A DNA stretch of 34,498 bases from JBFKMV01 sp041629655 (GTDB taxonomy: Bacteria; Acidobacteriota; Polarisedimenticolia; Polarisedimenticolales; Polarisedimenticolaceae): the NCBI GenBank assembly GCA_041629655.1, contig JBFKMV010000032.1:1-34498 (forward strand). Reading direction: 5' to 3'. Each line of letters starts with the position of its first letter. Positions within the stretch are counted from its first letter, which is position 1. The notes beneath the pieces were generated by a model that saw only the letters and a list, made by a program, of their open reading frames with translations, was not told where the DNA came from and searched no databases. Positions 24,041-32,300 of the stretch are shown here, piece after piece. A program made the position numbers and the translations under genes.

Positions 24041-25114
24041 TTGGGCAAGGTGCTCTTGCTCGCCTCGGAGCGGGCGCGCGCGGCCGATCTGCGATCGCTG
24101 ATTCGCCAGGACGGCCACCAGGTCGCGCCGTTGTTCGGCGTGGACGACTGGCGCGAGACGGAGCGCCGCATCCGGCCCGACCTGATCATCGCCGCGGTGG
24201 CGTCCTCCAAGGGCGTGCTGGAGGTTCCCGGCCGCCTGGCCCGCGGGTTCCCGGCGCCGCTGCTGTTCGTCCAGCACGAGACGGACTTCTTCCGCGAGGG
24301 GCATCTCGACGAGCGGCTGGTGGACCGGATCGAGAGCCCGTTCATGAGCAACGAGCTGCTCGGCCGGATCGACGCGCTGTTGCGCGCGCGCCGGGTGATC
24401 CTGCGCACCCACACGCCCCAGGACCACGACTCCGGCGAGCCGCGTGACGAGACGGTCGGCCTGCTGCGCGAGCTGGGCCGCAGGATCGGCGCGGTCCTCG
24501 GCACCCGCGTGCCGCGCTGGGAGAAACCGCTCGGGCCGTATCTCGAGGTCGCGGCGCGCATCGCCGACTGGGCCGACCATCGCGACGTGTTCGAGCCCGG
24601 GCACGCCGAGCGCGTCACCTCGCTGGCGGCGCTGATCGCCGAGGCGCTGGGGCTGCCCGACGAGGAATACTCCGTGCTGATGCGGGCCGCGATGCTGCAC
24701 GACATCGGCAAGGTGGCGTTGCCGGTGGATCTGCTGCGCCAGCGCGCCCCGCTCGACGACGACCAGCGGCGGTTGATCCGCACGCATCCCGAGCGCGGCG
24801 CGCGACTGCTGCGGGCGTTGGATTCCGACGAGCGCGTGGCCGAGACGATCCTGTACCACCATGAGCAGCCGGACGGCGAGGGCTACTACGGGAAGCCGCC
24901 GGAGGAGATTCCGCGCGCCGCGGCGGTGCTGAGCGTCGCCGAGGCCTACGACGCGATGACCAGCTCGACGCTGATGCCGCCGCTGCCCTCGGATCGGGCG
25001 CTGGACCTGCTCGCCGAGCGCGCCGGCAAGAAGTACGACGCCGCTTCGGTCGAGGCGCTCTCGAACGCGCTGCGCCCCAGGCAGCGCGCGATCCCGCTCT
25101 CGCGCACGGTCTAG
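24041..25114 (+). CDS. HD-GYP-like protein with degenerate receiver domain
   Basis: A 357-residue cytoplasmic protein. Residues 1-120 look like a receiver fold that lacks the phospho-acceptor aspartate (LIIAAVASSKG), so it is unlikely to be phosphorylated. Residues about 165-350 are an HD-GYP domain with His188 (HAERV), His220-Asp221 (HDIGK), His249, His273-His274 (HHE) and Asp304. The GYP motif reads GYY (281-283) within DGEGYYGKP, so c-di-GMP hydrolysis is likely but not certain. Start is TTG at 24041, chosen because AAGGAGGG lies 6 nt upstream and a -35/-10 precedes it. Its TAG stop shares CTAG (25111-25114) with the stop of the convergent gene. Confidence 0.86.
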   Translation: MGKVLLLASERARAADLRSLIRQDGHQVAPLFGVDDWRETERRIRPDLIIAAVASSKGVLEVPGRLARGFPAPLLFVQHETDFFREGHLDERLVDRIESPFMSNELLGRIDALLRARRVILRTHTPQDHDSGEPRDETVGLLRELGRRIGAVLGTRVPRWEKPLGPYLEVAARIADWADHRDVFEPGHAERVTSLAALIAEALGLPDEEYSVLMRAAMLHDIGKVALPVDLLRQRAPLDDDQRRLIRTHPERGARLLRALDSDERVAETILYHHEQPDGEGYYGKPPEEIPRAAAVLSVAEAYDAMTSSTLMPPLPSDRALDLLAERAGKKYDAASVEALSNALRPRQRAIPLSRTV

Positions 25115-27222
25115 CGCTCGGCTTCCGGGCGCTCGGCCTCGTCGAGCAGCCGGGCCAGCCGCTCCGGGTCGCTCGTCGGCTCCCGGCAGGCGTAGTCGCG
25201 GCAGACGTAGGCCGCCGGCCGTCCGTCCAGCGGTTCCTTGCCGCGCAGCAACGGCAGCGGCTCGCCGGCCTCGCCCGGTTTCGCCAGGGCCACGACGCGG
25301 GCCGGCAGGTAGCGCCCGCGCACCACGCGCAGCAGCGCGTCCAGCTCCGCGGTCCCGGCGTTGCCGACCAGCGCGATCTCGTGCACCGGGCCGTGCAGCA
25401 GGTCGGCCGCCGCCAGCGACGACGCATACGCACCCGGCGCCTGCTGGACGGCGGGACCGGCGCATTCCAGCGCGCGCCCGGCCGCCTCGCGGAAGCGCGT
25501 CTCCCCGGTCAGCAAGGCCAGCCGCAGCAGGGTCTCGGTCCCCACGCCCAGCCCGCTGGGCAGCGCGCCGTCGTGCGTGCTGCGGTTCCGGCTGAGCAGC
25601 GGCTCGTGATCGTCGGCGGTGAAGAAGAAGCCGCCGTGCTCGCGGTCCTCGAAGTGCTCGAGCAACGTCCGGGCCAGCCCGGCGGCCCGGTCGAGCCAGG
25701 CCCGCTCGAAGCACGCCTCGTAGAGGTCCACGAGACCGCGGGCCAGGAACGCATGGTCGTCGAGGTACGCCCCGAGCCGGGCCTGTCCGGCGCGCCACGA
25801 GACGAGCAGCCGGCCGTCCCGCTCCAGGTTGTCCAGCACGAATCCCGCCGCGCGCCGCGACGAGTCCAGGTCCTCCGGGCGCCCCAGCGCCTGCCAGGCC
25901 CGGGCGAACGCCGTGATCATCAGACCGTTCCAGGCCGTCAGCACCTTGTCGTCGGTGCCGGGCCGCACCCGCCGCCCGCGCGCCGCGAGCAGCTTGCGCC
26001 GTAGCGGGTCGAGCTGCCGCCACAGCGCCGGTTCGGTCGTGCCGCGGCGCTCGGCCTGCTCGGCCAGCGAGCCGCCGAGCAGGTTGGGGATGCTCGCTCC
26101 CTCGAAGTTTCCGCCGGCGGTGATGCCGTAGACCTCGCAGAACAGCGAGCCGTCCGCGTCGCCCAGCTCCGCCCGTACCTCGTCGGGCGTCCAGACGTAG
26201 AACCGCCCCTCTTCGCCCTCGCTGTCGGCGTCCAGCGACGACCAGCACCCGCCCTCGGGCCCGGTCAGCTCGCGCCGCACGAAATCGAGCGTCTGCTCGA
26301 CGACCCTGCGGTACAGCGGCTTGCCCGTGAGCAGCCAGGCGTCGACGTAGTTCGGCACCAGCAGCGCCTGGTTGTAGAGCATCTTCTCGAAGTGCGGGAC
26401 GAGCCAGCGCTCGTCGACGCTGTAGCGGGCGAAGCCGCCCCCGACGTGGTCGTACAGCCCGCCCAGCGCCATCCGATCGAGCGTCAGCTCCGTCATCCGC
26501 AACGGCATCCGCTCGCCCGAGCGGTGGTGTTCGCGCAGCAACAGCGCCAGCGCGCTGTCGGGCGGGAACTTCGGCGCGCCGCCGAACCCGCCCCACGTCG
26601 AATCGAAGCGACCGGCCAGCTCCGCCGCGGCGCGCGCCATGTCGCCGCGGCCCGGAATCCGGCGGGCCCGTTCGTCGATCAGCCCGCGACCGATCCGGCG
26701 GATCTGCTCGGTCAGCTCGCCGGCGGCCCGGTCGATCTCCGCGCGGCGGCTGCCCCAGGCCTCGATGATCCGCCCCAGCACCTGCTTGAAGCCCATCCGG
26801 CCGTAGCGGTCGTCGGGTGGAAAGTACGTCCCGCCGACGAACGGCCGCAGGTCCGGTGTCAGGAACACGTTCAGCGGCCAGCCCCCCTGACCCGTCATCA
26901 GCTGCACCGCGCTCATGTAGATCTCGTCGAGGTCCGGGCGTTCCTCGCGGTCGATCTTGATCGACACGAAGTGGCGGTTGAGCAGCTCGGCGACCTCGTC
27001 GTCCTCGAACGACTCGCGTTCCATCACGTGGCACCAGTGACAGGCGGCGTAGCCGATCGAAACGAAGACCGGGCGGTCCTCGCGGCGCGCCCGGTCCAGC
27101 GCCGCGGGCCCCCAGGGGTGCCAGTCGACCGGGTTGTGCACGTGCTGGAGCAGGTACGGGCTGGTCTGTCCGGCCAGCTGGTTGGCCGGTCGGTCGGGGT
27201 CTCCGGGTCGGTGGGAGGTCAC
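25111..27222 (-). CDS. YyaL/DUF255 thioredoxin-like protein with glycosidase-like domain
   Basis: A 703-residue protein of the SSP411/YyaL family. The thioredoxin-like N-terminus has the diagnostic SPYLLQHVHNPVDW and Cys61-His-Trp-Cys64 (ACHWCHVMERESF). The rest is an alpha/alpha toroid similar to N-acylglucosamine epimerases (GGWPLNVFLTPD, WWSSLDADSEGEEG-type segments). The cellular role of the family is not established. Start is GTG at 27222, 4 nt after the stop of the upstream VWFA gene, with no obvious Shine-Dalgarno, so translation may be coupled. It is convergent with the HD-GYP-like gene through a shared CTAG. Confidence 0.92.
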   Translation of the reverse strand: MTSHRPGDPDRPANQLAGQTSPYLLQHVHNPVDWHPWGPAALDRARREDRPVFVSIGYAACHWCHVMERESFEDDEVAELLNRHFVSIKIDREERPDLDEIYMSAVQLMTGQGGWPLNVFLTPDLRPFVGGTYFPPDDRYGRMGFKQVLGRIIEAWGSRRAEIDRAAGELTEQIRRIGRGLIDERARRIPGRGDMARAAAELAGRFDSTWGGFGGAPKFPPDSALALLLREHHRSGERMPLRMTELTLDRMALGGLYDHVGGGFARYSVDERWLVPHFEKMLYNQALLVPNYVDAWLLTGKPLYRRVVEQTLDFVRRELTGPEGGCWSSLDADSEGEEGRFYVWTPDEVRAELGDADGSLFCEVYGITAGGNFEGASIPNLLGGSLAEQAERRGTTEPALWRQLDPLRRKLLAARGRRVRPGTDDKVLTAWNGLMITAFARAWQALGRPEDLDSSRRAAGFVLDNLERDGRLLVSWRAGQARLGAYLDDHAFLARGLVDLYEACFERAWLDRAAGLARTLLEHFEDREHGGFFFTADDHEPLLSRNRSTHDGALPSGLGVGTETLLRLALLTGETRFREAAGRALECAGPAVQQAPGAYASSLAAADLLHGPVHEIALVGNAGTAELDALLRVVRGRYLPARVVALAKPGEAGEPLPLLRGKEPLDGRPAAYVCRDYACREPTSDPERLARLLDEAERPEAER

Positions 27223-27226
27223 GGCG

Positions 27227-29275
27227 CTACCGCGGCAGCGGCGCGTCGGCGCCGGCTGCGTTGCGTGCGGCGGCGGGCCCGTCCGCGGCGAAGCGCCGGG
27301 TGGCCCGCGCCACGACCTCGTCCCTGACGTAGACCGTGATCTCGTAGTCGAACAGGCCCGGCGTCATCGTGCCCGCGGGGACGACGTCGCGCACCGACGC
27401 GCAGCGCTGGTCGTCCGGCTCGATGCGCAGCGGCTCGAAGGCGGCGGCCGAGTCGCCGCTCAGCGAGCGCTCCACGCGCAACGCGCGCTTCTGCAGGCCG
27501 TCCCAGCAGACCAGACCGACGAACGCCGTCGGGGCGTCGGTGCGGGCGAAGTCGTTCTCGTCCAGCACCAGCGGGCCCGAGTTCCGGATCTCGCCGTCGC
27601 GGTAGAACACCCCGGCCCGCGGCTGGACGACGGTCATGGCGGCGATGCTCACCGGCTGCTCCCGGGGGTTGGGCCAGCTGCCGCGGACCTCGCGGGAGGC
27701 GGTCTGGTCGGTGGTCTGCTCGTGGGCCACGGCGACGACCGCGTAGGGCCCGGGCCGGAACGAGGCCTGCGCCTCGAGCACCACCGGCACGCCGGGGCCG
27801 CTGAGCTGGACGCGCCCCGACTCCTCGAGGGCGATCTTGTCGTCGGAGATCACGGTCGCGCCGAGGTCCCAGGCGGTCGGCGCGATCTGGACGCCCGGCA
27901 CCAGCACCTGCACCAGTGCGTCGTAACGGCCCCCGCTGAACCCGATCGGCAGCACGGAGCCGCGGATCGGCGCCTGGTTCTCGATCGCGCTGGGGGCGCC
28001 GAAGGCCGCCAGCAGGCGCGAGGTCAGCCGGGCCGACTCGCTCTGCACCACGATCTGGCCGCGCACCTGGACCTTGACCCCGGGGCGATCGACCTCCAAC
28101 CGCACCGGCAGCGCCGTGTCCTCGGCGAACAGCGTGGGGTCGAAGCTGATCAGGTACAGGCATTCCAGGTCGCGCTCGATCGTCGCCACGACGTTCTTGT
28201 ACTTGTAGCCGCCGACGAAGGCGCGCCCGCCGGTCTCCAGCGCCAGCGTGTGCAGGCTGTCCTCGGCGTCGGTGATGCGGCGCTCCCGCGACACGAGTCC
28301 CGGCTGGAACGAGGCCCGGAGTCCCTGGGCGTGGATCGGGTAGACCCGGATCCCGTGGGCGGCGGCCTCCGCGATCACCTTGTCCAGCACCAGCGTGCCG
28401 GTGAACGCGTCCTGCTGCATCACGCTCCGCAGGTCGCTCGGATCCTCGGATTCCGGAAAGAAGCTGACGTAGTGCTCGCCGGCGTTGCGGCGCATCGTGT
28501 CGGAGAAGTACAGCACGACCTTCGGCGGGTCGAGGTCGGCGAGCCGCCCCAGCACCATCGCGAAACGGCGCAACGCCTTGGCGGTCTTCCGCCGCTCCTC
28601 CTTCTGGTGCTGCCGGGCGACCGCCTTGGCGGCGTCGACGCTGCTGATACGCATCGTGCGGATCACGTCCGCGACGCGGCTGTCCTCCTCCTGGGCGAAG
28701 AACTCCCACTGTGCCCGGTCGTCCTCCAGCCGCTCGACCGCCGCGAGCAGCCGGTCGACGTCGGAAGTCAGGTCGGCGGCCGTCTCCAGGGCGTCCGCGT
28801 TGGAGACGATCATGCCACGCGCGCCGTCCTTGACCAGCGTCGGGATGAACTCCTTCGCCATCTGCATCGCGCGGTGCCGGCCGGCCATCGTCAGGTGCAC
28901 CTGGTCGAAGTAGAACAGGAACGTCGGCGCCGGCGGCGCGGGAGCGACCGGCTCCGCCGGACCGGCCTGCTCGACGGCGACCGTCGTGCTTTCGCGCCCG
29001 GCACCGGCGGCCGGCGCGCGGCAGACGCGATCGACGATGAAGTCGTCGAGGTATTCGCCGCTGACCACCAGCGTGAAGTCCTCGCGCCCGAGGTCGGCGA
29101 TCCGGTCGGCGGGTCCGGTGACCGTGACGTCGAGCTGGGCCAGCCGTCGCCCGGTGCGCTCGACGAGCCCCGAGCGCCGGGGGTCGGTTTCGGCGCTGGA
29201 CGCGGCGGGCCACGCGCCGGGCAGCAGCAGCGCCAGGATCCCCGCTACGACGGGCCACCGCGGCAAGACTCGCAT
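27227..29275 (-). CDS. VWFA-related Acidobacterial domain protein (copy 1)
   Basis: A 682-residue exported protein with a signal peptide at residues 1-28 (cleavage near SSA|ET). It matches the 'VWFA-related Acidobacterial domain' family: SGLVERTGRRLAQLDVTVTG near the mature N-terminus, then FYFDQVHLTMAGRHRAM and later VVLYFSDTMRRNAGEHY. The metal-ion site of classical VWA domains (DxSxS) is replaced by FDQVHLT. It is a paralogue of the next gene upstream. ATG 29275 has no Shine-Dalgarno; a TTGACA/TTAAAC promoter ends 7 nt upstream. The YyaL-like gene follows after 4 nt. The family's function is unknown; extracytoplasmic adhesion or scaffolding is a guess. Confidence 0.88.
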   Translation of the reverse strand: MRVLPRWPVVAGILALLLPGAWPAASSAETDPRRSGLVERTGRRLAQLDVTVTGPADRIADLGREDFTLVVSGEYLDDFIVDRVCRAPAAGAGRESTTVAVEQAGPAEPVAPAPPAPTFLFYFDQVHLTMAGRHRAMQMAKEFIPTLVKDGARGMIVSNADALETAADLTSDVDRLLAAVERLEDDRAQWEFFAQEEDSRVADVIRTMRISSVDAAKAVARQHQKEERRKTAKALRRFAMVLGRLADLDPPKVVLYFSDTMRRNAGEHYVSFFPESEDPSDLRSVMQQDAFTGTLVLDKVIAEAAAHGIRVYPIHAQGLRASFQPGLVSRERRITDAEDSLHTLALETGGRAFVGGYKYKNVVATIERDLECLYLISFDPTLFAEDTALPVRLEVDRPGVKVQVRGQIVVQSESARLTSRLLAAFGAPSAIENQAPIRGSVLPIGFSGGRYDALVQVLVPGVQIAPTAWDLGATVISDDKIALEESGRVQLSGPGVPVVLEAQASFRPGPYAVVAVAHEQTTDQTASREVRGSWPNPREQPVSIAAMTVVQPRAGVFYRDGEIRNSGPLVLDENDFARTDAPTAFVGLVCWDGLQKRALRVERSLSGDSAAAFEPLRIEPDDQRCASVRDVVPAGTMTPGLFDYEITVYVRDEVVARATRRFAADGPAAARNAAGADAPLPR

Positions 29276-29282
29276 CGTACGG

Positions 29283-29310
29283 GTTTAACCCGGCCGGTCC
29301 GGGCTGTCAA
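29283..29310 (-). promoter_or_regulatory. Putative leaderless promoter of VWFA copy 1
   Basis: On the minus strand, a perfect TTGACA (29310-29305), a 16-bp spacer and TTAAAC (29288-29283) end 7 nt before ATG 29275. The -10 is within the palindrome GGGTT-T-AACCC (29281-29291), a possible operator. Confidence 0.65.
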
Positions 29311-29324
29311 CACGCGCGGCGTGT
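29310..29324. repeat. Inverted repeat adjoining the VWFA copy 1 promoter
   Basis: ACACGC (29310-29315) and GCGTGT (29319-29324) form a 6-bp inverted repeat with a 3-nt centre, touching the outer end of the TTGACA box. No T-run follows on either strand, so an operator is more likely than a terminator. Confidence 0.35.
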
Positions 29325-29359
29325 CGAGGGTTGCGGATCCACCGCGCCCGCGTCCGGGC

Positions 29360-31381
29360 TCACGAGGGGTCGACGGCGAAGAACTCCCGCCCGCCGCTGG
29401 CCAGCTCGTAATCGCCGTCGAGCACGCGGACCTCGTAGGAATAGCTGCCGGGGCCGAGCGCGCCCGCCGGTACCACGTCGCGGACCTGCGCGCAGCGGTC
29501 GCCGCCGGCGCCGAGCTCGATCGGCTCGAACTCGACCCGCGAGGCGCCGCGCAGCCAGCGCTCGACGCGCAGCGCGCCGCCGCGTCCGCCGCGTCCGCGA
29601 CAGACCAGGCCGACGAACGCGGTCGGCTCGTCGGTCAGCACCGGCTGTTCCGCCGGCACGCCGAGCGGCCCGGACATCCGGACCTGCCCGTCGCGCGTGA
29701 ACGCCGCCAGCTCGGGCTGCAACAGCGCGAACGGACCGACGCAGGCCGGGCCGCGGTTCGGATCGGGCCAGCTGACCTCCGTGTTGGCCGAGGCGACCAG
29801 GTCGGTCGAGGTCTCGTGGGCCACCGAGCGCACCTCGTACGGACCGGGCGGGAAGCGGATCTCGCGCTCCAGCACCACCGGCAGGCCCGGGCCGCTGACC
29901 GTCAGCCGGCCCTGCGCCTCGGCCTGGACCCGGTTGCGGCTGACCAGCGACGCGCCGAGGTCCCAGGTGCTGCCCTGGAGCGCGATCCCGGGCACCGCGA
30001 TCTGGACCAGCGCCGAGTAGCGGCCGTCGTCGAACCCGATCGGCACCAGCTCGCCGTGGACCACCAGCGGACCGTCGGCGACCTCCGGAGCGCCGAAGGC
30101 GCCCAGCAGGCGGTTTTCGAGCCGGGCCGACTCGCTCTCGACGATCAACCTGCCGCGACTCTTGACCCGGACGCCGGGGCGCTTGACCGAGACGCGCAGC
30201 GCGTGGGGCGCGTCCTCGCTGATCCCCGCGGGATCGAAGCTCACCAGGTACAGGCACTCGAAATCCGAGCGCATCCGATCGACGATCGCCGGCGCCGTGG
30301 CGCCGTTGATGAACGCGTAACCGCCCGTTTCCCGCGACAGGCTGCCCAGCGTGCCCTGGGCGTCGCGGATCCGGGTCCGCGAGGTCGGCGAGCGCCGCGC
30401 GCCCAGCGCCTGGGCCGCGAGACCCAGCGGCGTCTGGAAGTGCGAGACCAGCCCTTCGGCCTGGATCGAGTAGAACCGCACGCCCTGGGCGGCGGCCAGG
30501 TTGACCACGCGGTCGAACGGCAGCCAGGCGGTCGTGGCGTCGGACTGGATTCCGGCCAGCACCGAGTCGCTCTCGATCATCCGGTCGCTGAAGAAGCTCA
30601 GGTAGTGCTCGCCGGCGTTGGCGCGCGTGGTGTCGGCGAAGTAGATCACGGCCTTGGGCGCCTCCACCGAGGCCAGCCGCGCGACGACGGACTCCAGGCG
30701 GTGCAGGCTCTGCTCGGTGCGCCAGCGTTCCTCGCGCTGGTAGATCCGCGCCAGCGAGACCGCCCGGTCGACCGTCCCGTCGCGATTGAAGGCATCGATC
30801 ACGTCCTCGACGCGGCTCGACTCCTGGTTGGCGTAGAAGTCCCACTGGGTGCGGTCGCGCTCCAGCCGCTCGATCGCGTCCAGCAGCGCGGCGGGATCGT
30901 CGGTGAACTGCGAGAACGTGTCGAGCCGCCGGGCGTTGGAGACGACCATGGCGCGATTGCCGTTTCGGATCAGCTCCGGCAGCAGGTCCTTGGCCAGCCG
31001 CATCGCGCGGTGGCGCCCCGTCAGCGTGAGCTGTTGCTGGTCGAAGTACAGCACGTAGCTGGCGGGGCGGCGGCGCGGATCGCCGGCGGCCAGCAGCGCT
31101 GCCGTCGAGCCGGGCTCCGGCGCGGTGGGCGGCTCGTCGCAGAACCCGTCGACCCGAAACTCGCGGATCCACTTGAGGTCCACGCGGACCTTGAAATCCT
31201 CGGCGGTCAACGCCCGGATCAGCTCGGCCGGTCCGCTGACCGTGACGTCGATCTGGGTCAGGCGTGTCGAGGTGCGCTCGACCAGGCCGCTCCGCCCGGG
31301 CTCGTCCGGCGCGGTCTGCTGCGCGGCGCCGCCGGCCAGCGCCAGCAGCCCGAGCGCGACCGTGAGCCTGTCGAGCCTCAT
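29360..31381 (-). CDS. VWFA-related Acidobacterial domain protein (copy 2)
   Basis: A 673-residue exported paralogue of copy 1, with a signal peptide (residues 1-20). Shared landmarks in the same order are SGLVERTSTRLTQIDVTVSG, LYFDQQQLTLTGRHRAM, VIYFADTTRANAGEHY and a C-terminal RDVVPAGALGPGSYSYEVRV. The two copies are the same length and diverged throughout, so the duplication is old. ATG 31381 has GAAGGA upstream and lies 13 nt after the SDR stop, so SDR and copy 2 form an operon. The 84-bp gap to copy 1 contains the copy 1 promoter. Confidence 0.88.
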   Translation of the reverse strand: MRLDRLTVALGLLALAGGAAQQTAPDEPGRSGLVERTSTRLTQIDVTVSGPAELIRALTAEDFKVRVDLKWIREFRVDGFCDEPPTAPEPGSTAALLAAGDPRRRPASYVLYFDQQQLTLTGRHRAMRLAKDLLPELIRNGNRAMVVSNARRLDTFSQFTDDPAALLDAIERLERDRTQWDFYANQESSRVEDVIDAFNRDGTVDRAVSLARIYQREERWRTEQSLHRLESVVARLASVEAPKAVIYFADTTRANAGEHYLSFFSDRMIESDSVLAGIQSDATTAWLPFDRVVNLAAAQGVRFYSIQAEGLVSHFQTPLGLAAQALGARRSPTSRTRIRDAQGTLGSLSRETGGYAFINGATAPAIVDRMRSDFECLYLVSFDPAGISEDAPHALRVSVKRPGVRVKSRGRLIVESESARLENRLLGAFGAPEVADGPLVVHGELVPIGFDDGRYSALVQIAVPGIALQGSTWDLGASLVSRNRVQAEAQGRLTVSGPGLPVVLEREIRFPPGPYEVRSVAHETSTDLVASANTEVSWPDPNRGPACVGPFALLQPELAAFTRDGQVRMSGPLGVPAEQPVLTDEPTAFVGLVCRGRGGRGGALRVERWLRGASRVEFEPIELGAGGDRCAQVRDVVPAGALGPGSYSYEVRVLDGDYELASGGREFFAVDPS

Positions 31382-31394
31382 GCGCCGTCCTTCG

Positions 31395-32177
31395 TCAGCG
31401 CGACTCGCGCCGCCGGTGGACCACGCTCGCCGCGGCCTGGTCCGTGGGCAGCACCAGCACCTCGGCGATGTCCACGTGCGCCGGTCGCGTGGCCGCGAAC
31501 ACCACGACCTCGGCCACGTCGCGTGCCGTCAGCGGGGTCATACCCGCGTAGACCGCGCGGGCGCGCTGCTCGTCGCCGCGAAACCGCACCACCCCGAACT
31601 CGGTCTCGACGAGCCCGGGGTCGATCGACGTGACCCGCACGCCGGTACCGTTGAGGTCGAGGCGCAACGCGTCGGTCAACCCGCGCACCGCGTGCTTGGT
31701 CGCGCAGTAGACGTTGCCGCCGGGATAGACCTGGCGGCCGGCGATCGACCCGATGTGGACCACCGTACCGCGCCCGCGCTCGACCATCAGCGGGATCACC
31801 GCCCGGTCGACGTGCAACAACCCCTTGACGTTGGTGTCGATCATCTCGTTCCAGTCCTCGAGGCTGCCCTGGTGCAACGGATCGAGTCCGCGACTCAACC
31901 CGGCGTTGTTCACCAGCACCTCGACCGCCCTCCAGTCCCCGGGCAGCTCCGCGACGGCGCGCGCCACCGCGCCGGCGTCGCGCACGTCGAGCTGCAACGT
32001 CCGGACCTCCGCCGCGCCCAGTTCGCCCAGCCGGGGCGCCGCGCGGGTCAGCCGGTCGGCGCGCCGCGCCGCCAGCAGCAGCCGCGCGCCCAGCGGGGCG
32101 AAGGCCTCCGCGCAGGCGGCGCCGATCCCGGCGCTGGCGCCGGTGATCAGGACCACGTGGCCCGAAAGGTCGACCAA
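31395..32177 (-). CDS. YdfG-like short-chain dehydrogenase/reductase
   Basis: A 260-residue Rossmann-fold oxidoreductase. The cofactor loop is TGASAGIG (residues 12-19), with NNAG, and the catalytic Ser-Tyr-Lys is in SIAGRQVYPGGNVYCATKH. Two features point to the YdfG/serine dehydrogenase-like clade: the segment DPGLVETEFGVVRFRGD and the late PAHVDIAEVLVLPTDQ, which acts on 3-hydroxy acids with NADP. Start is TTG at 32177, chosen because AGGAG (32189-32185) lies 7 nt upstream. A TATACT -10 lies further upstream. The VWFA copy 2 gene follows after 13 nt. Confidence 0.9.
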   Translation of the reverse strand: MVDLSGHVVLITGASAGIGAACAEAFAPLGARLLLAARRADRLTRAAPRLGELGAAEVRTLQLDVRDAGAVARAVAELPGDWRAVEVLVNNAGLSRGLDPLHQGSLEDWNEMIDTNVKGLLHVDRAVIPLMVERGRGTVVHIGSIAGRQVYPGGNVYCATKHAVRGLTDALRLDLNGTGVRVTSIDPGLVETEFGVVRFRGDEQRARAVYAGMTPLTARDVAEVVVFAATRPAHVDIAEVLVLPTDQAAASVVHRRRESR

Positions 32178-32218
32178 ATCGATTCTCCTGCGTCGGTGGG
32201 CCGGGCGGGGTCGGACGA

Positions 32219-32224
32219 AGTATA
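32219..32224 (-). promoter_or_regulatory. Putative -10 of the SDR-VWFA operon
   Basis: TATACT on the minus strand (32224-32219) lies about 41 nt before the TTG start. No convincing -35 is seen. Confidence 0.4.
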
Positions 32225-32264
32225 CGCCGGAAGGGCCGGGCCGACCGGCCCGCCGGGGGGCGGT

Positions 32265-32293
32265 TTGCACCCCGGGCTCGCGTCCCCTAGATT
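32265..32293 (+). promoter_or_regulatory. Putative leaderless promoter of the metalloprotease gene
   Basis: TTGCAC (32265-32270), a 17-bp spacer and TAGATT (32288-32293) end 7 nt before the GTG at 32301. No Shine-Dalgarno is present, and the signal peptide begins exactly at that GTG. Confidence 0.6.
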
Positions 32294-32300
32294 TGGACCG

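Noticed and set aside
27134..31633. Very long plus-strand open frame (1499 codons)
   Set aside because: It is antisense to the YyaL-like gene start, both VWFA genes and the SDR, and its translation is a low-complexity R/A/G/Q/H-rich sequence typical of shadow frames at high GC.
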